22,433 bases of DNA, from contig NGBS01000421.1 of the NCBI GenBank assembly GCA_002245135.1, positions 1 to 22,433 on the forward strand. The letters are read 5' to 3'. Under the pieces are notes generated by a model. That model made no database searches. It was not told the origin of the DNA and was given only the letters and a program-made list of their open reading frames with translations. The stretch's first letter is position 1. Each line of letters opens with the position of its first letter. The position numbers and the translations under genes were made by a program. Origin of the DNA: Proteromonas lacertae. Taxonomy: Eukaryota; Sar; Bigyra; Opalinata; Proteromonadidae. This document shows, in pieces, positions 11,038-18,909 of this stretch.

Positions 11038-11680
11038 TTGTTCTATTTATATTGTTCTTATCTTTTGAATTACCATTGTAATATTTTTGTATTATTTCAT
11101 TTCTTGAATATTTTGAAAATGCATTATAAGCACATAGTGGTGGAGATACTAGTTTAATAGCTAATGGTATTGTTTTGTTAACTAAATCATTAGATTTTTC
11201 TTGAACAACATCTTTTAATATAAAATCGTTGATAATATTTATTTCCATATTGTTTAAGGTGTAACGATAGTAGTTTATATTGTTTAATTCAGACTTAACA
11301 ATTATTTTATAATTGTTATTCTTTTCATTAAATATATCATTATTTATTATTTCTATCATCTTTTTTGATTTGTTAGTGTTTCCTTCAATCTTGTTTATCA
11401 GTAATGACCATATTTTCTTAAGATTATCGGTTGGATTCTTGTTTATGTCTTTATAAGAAATATAATGCAAAGTTGAAGATAAATCATAATCATCATATTT
11501 TTGTTCAAATGAATTAAATTCTATCATATGAACATTTTGTCCATCAGATGCAATTATAGTAAAATTAAACTTATAGGTTTGTGATTTTACTAAATCGATG
11601 TAAAAATTTAGATATACATTTGAATTTATAGTTTTCATAACTGATTTGCTTGTTAAGAAACTCGAAATGAATAGATCCAT
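10964..11680 (-). CDS. HMG-box DNA-binding protein, N-terminal part
   Basis: The open frame has 238 codons and a real ATG. Residues 178-238 resemble an HMG box: PPLCAYNAFSKYSR at the start, IGRLWKKMP in the middle with the conserved Trp, and QKQKY where the second helix region normally ends. The box is cut short by a stop just after, and the other frame (10480-11037) supplies the expected tail. A single-base frame change, real or a sequencing error, is the simplest reading. Residues 1-175 have no recognised domain. The other frame immediately upstream (11681-11780) also looks coding, for example around a GHNGIF stretch, so the true N-terminus may lie nearer the mobile element. HMG boxes bend DNA in the nucleus. 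In some fungi such genes are mating-type-like regulators, but that role is only inference here. Confidence 0.6.
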   Translation of the reverse strand: MDLFISSFLTSKSVMKTINSNVYLNFYIDLVKSQTYKFNFTIIASDGQNVHMIEFNSFEQKYDDYDLSSTLHYISYKDINKNPTDNLKKIWSLLINKIEGNTNKSKKMIEIINNDIFNEKNNNYKIIVKSELNNINYYRYTLNNMEINIINDFILKDVVQEKSNDLVNKTIPLAIKLVSPPLCAYNAFSKYSRNEIIQKYYNGNSKDKNNINRTIGRLWKKMPIFQKQKYTYHYKYFS

Positions 11681-11803
11681 CTGATATTAATAATGTATTT
11701 TCTGTTGTTTCTTTAATTATCACGATGAATATCCCATTATGACCAATACCTATAGTTTTTGATTCATTTACAATAATCTAAATAAAAATACAATAGCAAT
11801 CAT

Positions 11804-11809
11804 ATATAT
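11804..11809. repeat. Candidate target-site duplication, left (ATATAT)
   Basis: ATATAT lies directly outside the left tip and again outside the right tip at 21312-21317. A 6-bp duplication is usual for Polinton integrases. Because ATATAT is its own reverse complement, it could equally be part of the inverted repeat, so the call is tentative. Confidence 0.45.
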
Positions 11810-11995
11810 GTATAACCGTAAGAATATCACTGTATGTGGGTAAACCGTACCAGACTATTCTTAGGTGCCTTCTACAGGTAAGAATAAGCGATTTGAGTGT
11901 GAATTAGTTTTTGGTACGGGTTATACTGGAGCAAGCGGTGAATTTTAAATTGTGTATATATTTTAGTGTGTGAATAAATTTATGGGTTAAAATTT
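11810..11995 (+). repeat. Left terminal inverted repeat
   Basis: This pairs with 21127-21311. The outer ~140 bp match with about three substitutions and one single-base length difference, and the inner ~45 bp match more loosely up to a shared GGGTTAAAATTT. Inside the repeat, GTATAACCGTA at the tip recurs inverted as TACGGGTTATAC near 11918-11930, and AACCGTACC faces GGTACGGGTT. Each end could therefore fold into a subterminal hairpin. Confidence 0.92.
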
Positions 11996-12443
11996 ATTTT
12001 TATGTTTTTAATAGTTTGTAGTGTAGGATAGTAGAAATAAAGTGTATAAATAGATAAGTAGCTACCTGTTCTACCCCGGCAGGGTAGCTACTTTATATAA
12101 TAAGAAATGTATTTCTATGTAAGTAAGTAGCGTGTCCTGTGTAGCCTAGCTAGGACTTAGTGATTAAATAGTGTGGTGGCCAAGCTACAGAATGCGTTCT
12201 TACTTTTTTGTTACTTTTTTCATTTATCAAATTATTAATGGATTTATATAGTGTAGTTAAAAACATTCAAAAGAATTTAAATAGTGTCAAAAATATATAT
12301 TTAAAGAATTATCTGCAATATTCTATATTTTTTACTAAATCGAAATTCTGACGAGAAACTGTTGTTATAAACAGAAAAAAGAAACAGTTTTGATTTTCCT
12401 GACATTTTAGAAAAAACCGTTTTTTATCAAAAAAATATAAAAT
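11996..12443. other. Subterminal non-coding region of the element with hairpins
   Basis: About 450 bp between the left terminal repeat and the first gene, without a credible reading frame. It is unusually structured for such AT-rich DNA. It holds a perfect 11-bp stem at 12056-12093, a shorter GTCCT/AGGAC stem at about 12134-12156, and repeated GTAGC words, before returning to plain AT-rich sequence. A replication origin, packaging signal or promoter region is possible, but nothing proves which. Confidence 0.5.
12056..12093. other. Perfect 11-bp stem hairpin with GC-rich loop
   Basis: AAGTAGCTACC (12056-12066) faces GGTAGCTACTT (12083-12093) across a 16-base loop containing CCCCGG. Such GC-rich structure stands out in the AT-rich surroundings. 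Related words (GTAGCTACCCCCGG with TAGAAC) occur near the other end of the element at about 20034-20053. Confidence 0.6.
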
Positions 12444-12923
12444 ATGTGTGCTTCAGTAAACTTTGCTTTCTTTTGTTCATTTAGAAATAATGAAGATTAT
12501 TTGGATAAGTGTATATGTGGAACCTGTAAGTTTTACTTATATTTTAACCATAATATAAGTGCAGTTTTAGATAGCCCATTACCTAAGGAAGAGATAAAGT
12601 CTTATAATGAATTCTGTGCTATTTGTCATCAAAAGATGTGGACTAAGTATAGTGATAAGAGATATTATATGATGCTTTTCGATATTAAACCATCAGTAAA
12701 ACCAAGAGGATTAAATAGACATTATTTTGCAGTGTTTGATAAGTATATTGAGTGGTTAACACTACCTGAAGGAATGGGAAGTGTTCATTTGAAGAAGAAT
12801 CCTATGTTAAAACATTATGTAAAGAAGAATTATATATTTGATGATAGTGATGATGAGGAAGAAGAAGAAGTACAAGAAGAAGTTAAAGGAAATAATGATC
12901 AAACTACGATAAACATAGTCTAA
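12444..12923 (+). CDS. Small two-CxxC (zinc-binding type) protein with acidic tail
   Basis: The frame has 159 codons and an ATG preceded by the AT-rich stretch TTTTTTATCAAAAAAATA. Two cysteine pairs are visible, C25-x2-C28 (CGTC) and C58-x2-C61 (CAIC), spaced like a zinc ribbon or treble-clef site, with C23 and H62 nearby. The middle part is aromatic-rich and has no recognised domain. Residues about 132-146 are a run of Asp and Glu. It is the only gene between the left end and the structural block and is convergent with it. A nucleic-acid-binding or regulatory role is plausible for a zinc protein with an acidic tail, but I do not recognise the family. Confidence 0.6.
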   Translation: MCASVNFAFFCSFRNNEDYLDKCICGTCKFYLYFNHNISAVLDSPLPKEEIKSYNEFCAICHQKMWTKYSDKRYYMMLFDIKPSVKPRGLNRHYFAVFDKYIEWLTLPEGMGSVHLKKNPMLKHYVKKNYIFDDSDDEEEEEVQEEVKGNNDQTTINIV

Positions 12924-12995
12924 ATTTTAAAACGAATCTCTATCTTAAAATGATTTGGAACAGGGTTTAAAAATATGCGTAATTTAATAAAAATC

Positions 12996-13036
12996 ACATA
13001 ATATAATAAAAACATAATAAAAACATAATAAAAAAT
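12996..13036. repeat. Short tandem repeat, ~11-bp ACATAATAAAA units
   Basis: About three imperfect copies of ACATAATAAAA lie in the gap between the convergent genes ending at 12923 (plus) and 13063 (minus). The AATAAA words inside it on the plus strand could serve as polyadenylation signals for the upstream gene. Confidence 0.55.
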
Positions 13037-13062
13037 ATAATAACCATAATATATAATTATTA

Positions 13063-13893
13063 CTAAAATGGTTCTGTTACACCTGTATCCATCCACTCTG
13101 TTATAATAACTTGAGGTGGGAATGCTTGATATGAATATGCATCAAGTCCTTTTTGCTCTATATAAAGATTACATTTATTATTATTATTTCTTAATATAGC
13201 AAAAAAACCATCATATTTATTTAATGCAGGTTGTGAAGTTTCATTTATTACACCTTGTATAGGGAAGTATATTCCATTACTTCCATCTACAAAGTATGTT
13301 TCTAATAATTTGTTATAATATTGTTGTAATAAATCTTCTTTACCTGGTTCAGCTTTAATAACATGATGATCATCTAGATAAAATATATATCCATATCTAG
13401 CATCTCCATTTTTCAAAACAATACCATTATATATTTTGATTCTCATAAAATGCTCAAACATTTGAATTTTTATAGGTACTTTTACAGTAGATTCATATTG
13501 ATTGATCGAATTATCTTGTAATATATAGAAATTAACTGACCAATATGTATATTCAGTATGCAATAATTTAGGTGATACAGAATTATTAACTATTGTAGTG
13601 CTACCTCCAGAACTATTATTTACAACATTATATATTTCTTGACATTTACCATATATAGTATTTGTAGTAGTTTTGATATCATTAACAGGTGTAACTATAT
13701 TATTTATTTGTGTGTCAGTATGATTATTAATAGGTTTAACAATAGTATCAGGATCAGTAGGTTGTATATTTATTTTGTCAGCTATATCTTTAGCAAGCTT
13801 ATCTGTATCAATATTTATATCTGAAGTATTTCGTTCCCCAATAAACATTTTTTGTATTAATAAACAATAAAATAATAAAATTAATAAAAACAT
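13063..13893 (-). CDS. Membrane-anchored probable structural protein (minor capsid/spike candidate)
   Basis: The frame has 276 codons from the ATG at 13893. Residues ~1-16 (FLLILLFYCLLI) form an uncleaved-looking membrane anchor. It is followed by a hydrophilic Asp/Asn/Thr-rich linker with Ile and Val spaced as in a short coiled coil (~25-95), a Ser/Gly/Asn stretch, and a beta-rich C-terminal domain (~110-276) with many aromatic residues. Its ATG overlaps the stop of the packaging ATPase gene as TGATG, and the major capsid gene lies just beyond on the same strand. That neighbourhood suggests a virion protein such as a penton, spike or membrane protein. No sequence match is recognised, so the role is inferred from position and architecture. 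Confidence 0.55.
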   Translation of the reverse strand: MFLLILLFYCLLIQKMFIGERNTSDINIDTDKLAKDIADKINIQPTDPDTIVKPINNHTDTQINNIVTPVNDIKTTTNTIYGKCQEIYNVVNNSSGGSTTIVNNSVSPKLLHTEYTYWSVNFYILQDNSINQYESTVKVPIKIQMFEHFMRIKIYNGIVLKNGDARYGYIFYLDDHHVIKAEPGKEDLLQQYYNKLLETYFVDGSNGIYFPIQGVINETSQPALNKYDGFFAILRNNNNKCNLYIEQKGLDAYSYQAFPPQVIITEWMDTGVTEPF

Positions 13894-14531
13894 CAAGAAA
13901 CTTCAGAATGATCTTCAATCAATATATTGAAGTTAGCTCTAAACACTTTTTTAACATTATCAATATATAAGAAGTTATATTGTGGCTTAGTAACAGCTAA
14001 ATATAACTCTTTAAATGTTTCATATTCAGGTATCCATATATTCAATGAGTTGTATAAGTCAAACAAATTTCTGTTACTCAATCCATAAAATGTTAAACAA
14101 TAATCTACTTGTGATCTTGCTGAAGGTACTATATCAGTAATATATTGACTACTAATTATAATTTTTGATTTCAAATGTCTATTTTCTTTCATTAATACTG
14201 GTATGATATTAGCTGTTTTCAACTCTAAACTAAGATCATCAAATATTATAATATGTTCTGCATACTCATAATTATCTTTGTTTGTATCGTCAATTGATTT
14301 CATTAACTTCTCTACTAAATTATCTCCTGAGTAAGGTTCAAATAATGAATCATTTTCATCATAGCTAATTTCATTATAATCTAATAACTCTTTAATTGAA
14401 TCATATATCCTATCTTGTTTGATTGTACCTACGAAAAAATGTACATGTTGTTTTTTCTTATATTTTGGATCTATAATATGTCTTAATATATTGTATATCA
14501 AAGTAGTTTTACCACTGTTCTTACGAGCCAC
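13893..14531 (-). CDS. A32/FtsK-HerA-type genome-packaging ATPase
   Basis: P-loop ATPase expected to drive DNA into the capsid. Walker A is ARKNSGKTT at the very start of the listed frame (codon 1 here is GTG). The coding region must therefore begin further upstream, because the beta strand leading into the P-loop (NILIV) lies before it. The start is unresolved. Walker B is IIIFDD near residue 100, followed by a polar sensor-like stretch (IIISSQY near 128) that is typical of the A32-like packaging group. The length of ~210-245 residues fits Polinton and virophage ATPases. The gene sits between the capsid gene and the membrane-anchored protein, all on the minus strand. I am confident of the NTPase class and fairly sure of the packaging role from context. 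Confidence 0.8.
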   Translation of the reverse strand: MARKNSGKTTLIYNILRHIIDPKYKKKQHVHFFVGTIKQDRIYDSIKELLDYNEISYDENDSLFEPYSGDNLVEKLMKSIDDTNKDNYEYAEHIIIFDDLSLELKTANIIPVLMKENRHLKSKIIISSQYITDIVPSARSQVDYCLTFYGLSNRNLFDLYNSLNIWIPEYETFKELYLAVTKPQYNFLYIDNVKKVFRANFNILIEDHSEVS

Positions 14532-14721
14532 AATTAAAATATTGCAGAAAGGCTCATTAAAGTAATCATATCCCAGAATTTTCTTAGGATCAAAAGACTC
14601 ACCACCATCAACAGGTTCAATTTGTATATTATTTATTTTTCAAATTTAAACATAGTGTATATATATTATGTAGTGAGAAATCAAAAAATAAAAATAGAAG
14701 TCAATAATAAAGTATTATTAC

Positions 14722-16095
14722 TTATACTACTTTTTCAACACCCCTTGGTCCAATAATCAATTGTTTACCAGTAATTATGTAGAACTTATGATGAATTGTA
14801 TATGGATTATGATTAGCATCAAATCGTTGATTTGAGCAATCCAAAGTAATTTTTAAATCACTTGCTAAGTCTTTACCAGCTCTTAATTTTAATTCAGTTA
14901 ATCGATCAGTACTGAAATTTAGAACATCAAAAAATGTATTGGGAAATGATAATGTATTACATTTATCATATATTGTATTTTGAATAATATTTCTCATATA
15001 TTCCCATGTCTGATATTTTGCAGGATATAAATAATCAGGTGTATAAACGAAATCATTAATTTGCCATCTTATTCTATCTTGATCTTGATCAAAAGGAATA
15101 GTATCTCTATTATATGCATCATTATAATATGCTCTGTATAATATATATTTAACATAACTTCCTATGCTACTATTAATACTGAAGTTATAGTTAAAAGTAT
15201 TACTACCTGGAATTGGATCTTTAGTGATTTGAACTATATTAAAGTCAGTAAAGTCAATAGGATGATGAGTTGAATAATTAATGGTATTAGCATTACATGT
15301 TGGATCTTTATTGTAACAAATGTAAAGTCTAGGATTAATAATTTTCATTCCTACATGCTGTTGCCATGAATTAATCCAAACAGAACCATTGCTATGATGA
15401 ATCCAATTCATTATAGGAGCAAATGTGAATTGAATATAAATGACTTCACCAAAATAAATATCATTCTTCAAAGCTAATATGGTATTATAGAAATCTGCAA
15501 AATGAAATCTACAGTATAGTTTTCCATGTAATATATCTTCTGTTGTTCCCATTTCTTCCCAATAATTCCAAACACCTCCATTTGCATTTAAAGTAGAATT
15601 AGAATTACATATAGTTGTTTCAGCTATTTTATTATTTCTAATGCGTAAGCCATCAAATAAATATTCATAATAATGATAATCTTTTATATCATAAGGATAC
15701 TGGTTAGCAATTTGATGAGCTAAATCTCGATATTCATTATAACTACTATCTAAATCACATAGAAGTGTTCCAGTTTTATTGTATACTTTGATAGTTCCAA
15801 AATTCATTGAATTCCTTAAATTTATATGATCTAACATTTTACCAGTAGTAGAATCAGTTACAGGTGTAATAGGTAATTTCCATTGTCCTTTACCTGCATC
15901 TGCATGATCTCTTTTTTGACCTGTAGTATAATCTAATTCAAATTCAAAGTAACTTTTAGATAGATTAACACAATTATCACCAGATATTTCAAATGTAATA
16001 GCATCACTGTTTGAATTTAAAGATAAAACAGTCTCATTTCTGCTTTGGTTAGGTGTAACTAAAATATGATTGTAGACAGGTATATAAGCTGGCAC
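14722..16095 (-). CDS. Major capsid protein candidate (double-jelly-roll type)
   Basis: The open frame has 457 codons (the first codon here is GTG, and the true start is unresolved). It is soluble and beta-rich, without membrane segments. It is full of short aromatic strands, with an N-terminal pattern (LSKSYFEFELDY near 45-55) like the first strands of Polinton and virophage capsid proteins, and a second half (~230-457) of similar make-up. Length and position, next to a packaging ATPase and within an rve-integrase TIR element, are those of a Polinton-like-virus major capsid protein. I cannot prove the double jelly roll by eye, so the assignment rests on composition, size and context. Confidence 0.65.
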   Translation of the reverse strand: MPAYIPVYNHILVTPNQSRNETVLSLNSNSDAITFEISGDNCVNLSKSYFEFELDYTTGQKRDHADAGKGQWKLPITPVTDSTTGKMLDHINLRNSMNFGTIKVYNKTGTLLCDLDSSYNEYRDLAHQIANQYPYDIKDYHYYEYLFDGLRIRNNKIAETTICNSNSTLNANGGVWNYWEEMGTTEDILHGKLYCRFHFADFYNTILALKNDIYFGEVIYIQFTFAPIMNWIHHSNGSVWINSWQQHVGMKIINPRLYICYNKDPTCNANTINYSTHHPIDFTDFNIVQITKDPIPGSNTFNYNFSINSSIGSYVKYILYRAYYNDAYNRDTIPFDQDQDRIRWQINDFVYTPDYLYPAKYQTWEYMRNIIQNTIYDKCNTLSFPNTFFDVLNFSTDRLTELKLRAGKDLASDLKITLDCSNQRFDANHNPYTIHHKFYIITGKQLIIGPRGVEKVV

Positions 16096-16141
16096 AATGC
16101 TTTCATGTTTTTGTGAATTAGGTACAGGCAGTGATTGACAT

Positions 16142-16200
16142 ATTTTATGTTATTTTTTAAAAATCAAAAAAATAGTGGATTATTAAAGGAACTGTTGAGA
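16142..16200. promoter_or_regulatory. Candidate divergent promoter between capsid gene and plus-strand gene
   Basis: An AT-rich stretch of about 60 bp with TTTTTTAAAAATCAAAAAAATA lies between the minus-strand capsid gene and the plus-strand gene at 16239. A very similar string, TTTTTTATCAAAAAAATA, stands right before the ATG at 12444. The recurrence before starts suggests an element promoter motif, but chance in AT-rich DNA is possible. Confidence 0.35.
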
Positions 16201-16238
16201 GTATTACAGTTAAGCCTACTAAAACTAGTCAATATGTA

Positions 16239-16727
16239 TTGATTACTTTTGTTCATGATTTGGATCATAAAGTTGTAATTAATAATGGAAGAGATTTTGA
16301 AACATATTCAGCTGATGAAGTGAAATATGTATTGAAACAAATTTATGATAGAAACGAGAATGACTTTATAGAAAAAATCATTCGTGGATATTTGATTAGT
16401 GTAGGATGTAGAGAACCTCAACATGGTATTAAATACTTCCACAATTTCAATTCTATTATGATATGGGATAATAGTAACTATAGAGTTCCATCTGATGTTG
16501 ATGTTGGTAGTAAAATTGCTGTAAGTGTTGTTGATAATCAAATCTCTATTAAGAGTAATGGTACTCAAAACTTTGTTAATCATAGAGTTTGTAGTGATAT
16601 TGTTGGTTATGATGAAAATCCTGATTTAGCTACAACTATTAGAAGAAGTAATGAGAAGAAAATTAAGAAAGAACAAGCTAATCAAAACAAATTTGTTTCA
16701 CCCCAAGAATTAAGAGAACTAAGATAG
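16239..16727 (+). CDS. Unknown element protein (possible virion or DNA-associated protein)
   Basis: The open frame has 162 codons (first codon TTG, true start unresolved). The N-terminal ~125 residues are mixed alpha/beta with no recognised motif, including a HGIKYFHNF stretch near 72. The C-terminal ~40 residues are charged and helical (RRSNEKKIKKEQ). There are only two Cys residues and no protease triad pattern that I can defend. It faces away from the capsid gene and runs toward the integrase. The frame is affected by breakage, so the protein as listed is incomplete. Conserved position in related elements would be needed before giving it a role. Confidence 0.45.
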   Translation: MITFVHDLDHKVVINNGRDFETYSADEVKYVLKQIYDRNENDFIEKIIRGYLISVGCREPQHGIKYFHNFNSIMIWDNSNYRVPSDVDVGSKIAVSVVDNQISIKSNGTQNFVNHRVCSDIVGYDENPDLATTIRRSNEKKIKKEQANQNKFVSPQELRELR

Positions 16728-16929
16728 AAGATAGTGATTTAATTAGTACTCGTAGACCATTCCCTGCTAAGAAAGTAATTAGTAATGGTTTTATTAGTGC
16801 TGCTAAGTCTATTAACTTTGGTAACGCTTTAAGTGATAAGGATTTGGGAGAGGTAGAAGAATGATTTAATTATTTTAATTCATTAATTCTTTAAATATAT
16901 ATCATTCATATTTTTTATATATTGTTTGA

Positions 16930-18060
16930 ATGTCACTACAAGATAAAATAAATGAGTTATACAAAACATATGGTTATTTAAACAAACGAGACTTTATTAA
17001 TTTCTCTGTAAATGAACTTGAGAATAACTTTAAAAAATCTGACATTAAAAAAGCTAGTAGTGAACTTGTAGAGTCTAAACCAGATTATCAAATCAAAAGG
17101 AATAGAATTAAATATGAAATTGAAAAGTTACCTGGGTCATATCAAATAGATTTGGTGTTTTTCAACAATACAAAAGTTCCATTTTTGTTAATTATAGAAG
17201 TTGTTAGTCGTAAGTGTTGGATATATTATGTTAAATCTAAATCAGAAAATGATGTATATCCAGTGTTTGAAAAATGGTTTTATCAGGGTATGCAACAAGG
17301 ATGAAACGCTCGTTTTGTAGGAAGTATATTGTCAGATGAAGAGTCTGGTATTATCTATGGTAAGAAATTTTTAGATTTGTTTAATAAAAATCATATACGA
17401 TTTATACTTAAAGACGTAATGAACATAATATAATGAAAATATTGATCGTGAGAACTATTAAAGATATGTTTTATAGAAAAATTAATACATTTTCTGATGA
17501 AGAATTTGATAAAATTAACAATATTGAATCATTGTGTAATATAGTATATACTGTTGTAGATGATTACAATGCAAAACCACATTCTGCACTCAATAATCTA
17601 ACTCCAAATGAAGTATTCAATGATTTTGAAGTCCAAGATAGATTGTATAAAGAATCCCATGCTAGAAACTTAAAGAAGCGTAAAAGTGATACTCATTTTA
17701 AAGCTGATGATTTTGTCAGAATAAAGGAACGTAGAGATAACAAACTTCAAAAAACTACTTATTATACAGATAAAGTATACCAAATACACAAAGTTGGACC
17801 ATTTTCATATTCTGTTAAGAACTTGGATGGAACAATACCTAGAGAATTCAATCCTAGAGATATAGGTTCATATAGATTCAAATCTCATGAAATTAAAAGA
17901 GTACCAGTTAATAGTTACAAATGGCAAGTTTAGATTAAGACAAATTCATAGTATAAACAATGAAGCACAACCTATAGAAATTCAACCAGTACCAGAAGGT
18001 AGAAAAAGTAGATATGGTAGAGTATATAAGAAAAATTCGCTATTTAATGATTTCGTATAA
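16930..18060 (+). pseudogene. rve-family (retroviral-type DDE) integrase region, broken
   Basis: The region codes for an rve integrase of the Polinton kind, which inserts the linear element into chromosomes. It begins with an ATG at 16930 and an N-terminal helical domain. The catalytic core follows, with YQIDLVFF carrying the first Asp and a hydrophobic strand plus SRKCW, as in related cores. A second acidic motif follows (SDEESG). The core ends with the family-typical DYNAKPHSALNNLTPNEVF. Downstream is a basic patch and an SH3/chromo-like C-terminal domain (DDFVRIKERRDNK to the HEIKRVP stretch). The gene is broken in several places, so no active product is expected from the sequence as given. 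It is the only enzyme of mobility seen in the element. Confidence 0.85.
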
Positions 18061-18200
18061 TTTTTATGTTTTTTATTTATGTTATTTTTTTACATATTAA
18101 ACAAACACCAATTTTTATCAAAGTACTGAATTCAAAGTGCTTTTTCAAGTATATGGATTAAAGCATAAACCAGACAAATTTAAAGTATATATATTAATAC

Positions 18201-18779
18201 TTATAAGTTCTTCATTATCTTCTCAAACTCTTCAGCTTTCTTTCTTTTCTCTTCTTCTATTCTCTTCTTAAACTCTTCTTCCATTTTCTTTTCTAATTCA
18301 TCGTTTTCTTTTTTCATCTTTTCTTCCATTTGTCTCTTTTGTTCTAATACCCATTTCTTTCTTAACTCTTCTTGTTGTCTCATATTCTCTTCTTCTTGAA
18401 GCATTCTAATAACCACTAATTCTTCTTTTCTTTTCTTTTCTGCTTCTTCTTGTTTTCTTTTTCTCTCTGCTTCTTCTTGTACTTTTCTAACTCTTTCTTC
18501 TTCTTGTTGTTTTTTCTTTTTTTCTTCATCTTCTTGTTTCTTTCTCTCTGCATCTTGATGTTTAATTTTCTCTTCTATCTCTTTTTGTTTTTCTTCATCT
18601 TTTTTAGTTAATTCAGCATTAAAATATTTCAATTCAGCATCCAGCATATCAATATCAGTAACATCAAGAAGTGTAGTATCAGACCTTGGTGACATTGGAG
18701 GTGTAAAGGTAGGACTTTGGCTACTTAATAAATCATCAGCAGATGTTCTTGATTCAGTATCTTTCACAATTATACCCAT
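18201..18779 (-). CDS. Highly charged Lys/Glu coiled-coil or single-helix protein
   Basis: The open frame has 192 codons. Residues ~1-50 are Ser/Thr/Pro/Asp-rich and probably disordered (SPTFTPPMSPRS). From ~58 to the end the protein is almost only Glu, Lys, Arg and Gln in short alternating blocks. This is the pattern of a long coiled coil or a stable single alpha helix up to about 130 residues (roughly 20 nm if straight). There are no cysteines or membrane segments. It lies in the minus-strand accessory block downstream of 18910-19329. A scaffold, tether or tegument-like role is possible, but no homology-based function can be given. The start as listed may not be the true one. Confidence 0.5.
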   Translation of the reverse strand: MGIIVKDTESRTSADDLLSSQSPTFTPPMSPRSDTTLLDVTDIDMLDAELKYFNAELTKKDEEKQKEIEEKIKHQDAERKKQEDEEKKKKQQEEERVRKVQEEAERKRKQEEAEKKRKEELVVIRMLQEEENMRQQEELRKKWVLEQKRQMEEKMKKENDELEKKMEEEFKKRIEEEKRKKAEEFEKIMKNL

Positions 18780-18909
18780 TGGTTCATCAACAAAATCAGA
18801 ATCCTTAACAATCTTTCTTTTCTTTAAATGAATTAATTCATCATCACTATCAATAACTGCTTTTGTTTTAGGTTTCTTTACAGTATCAGTTCTTCTTTTA
18901 TAAACTCTT

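Noticed and set aside
11870-11945. tRNA-like or Pol III promoter in the terminal repeat (GGTTATAC near a T run)
   Set aside because: No matching A and B boxes and no cloverleaf pairing.
12345-12400. Possible hammerhead ribozyme (CTGACGAGAAAC followed by a CTGTT/AACAG stem)
   Set aside because: No stem II lies between the two core strings, and there is no suitable cleavage triplet after stem III.
12996-13036. CRISPR-like array
   Set aside because: The units are ~11 bp, AT-rich and adjacent without spacers. This is a simple tandem repeat.
13639-13824. 61-codon plus-strand frame opposite the membrane-anchored protein
   Set aside because: Antisense shadow of a well-supported gene.
16308-16583. 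91-codon minus-strand frame
   Set aside because: Antisense to the plus-strand gene at 16239, without motif or start context.
16239-16727. Adenovirus-type cysteine protease of the element
   Set aside because: No His...Asp/Glu...Cys order with the right spacing could be found.
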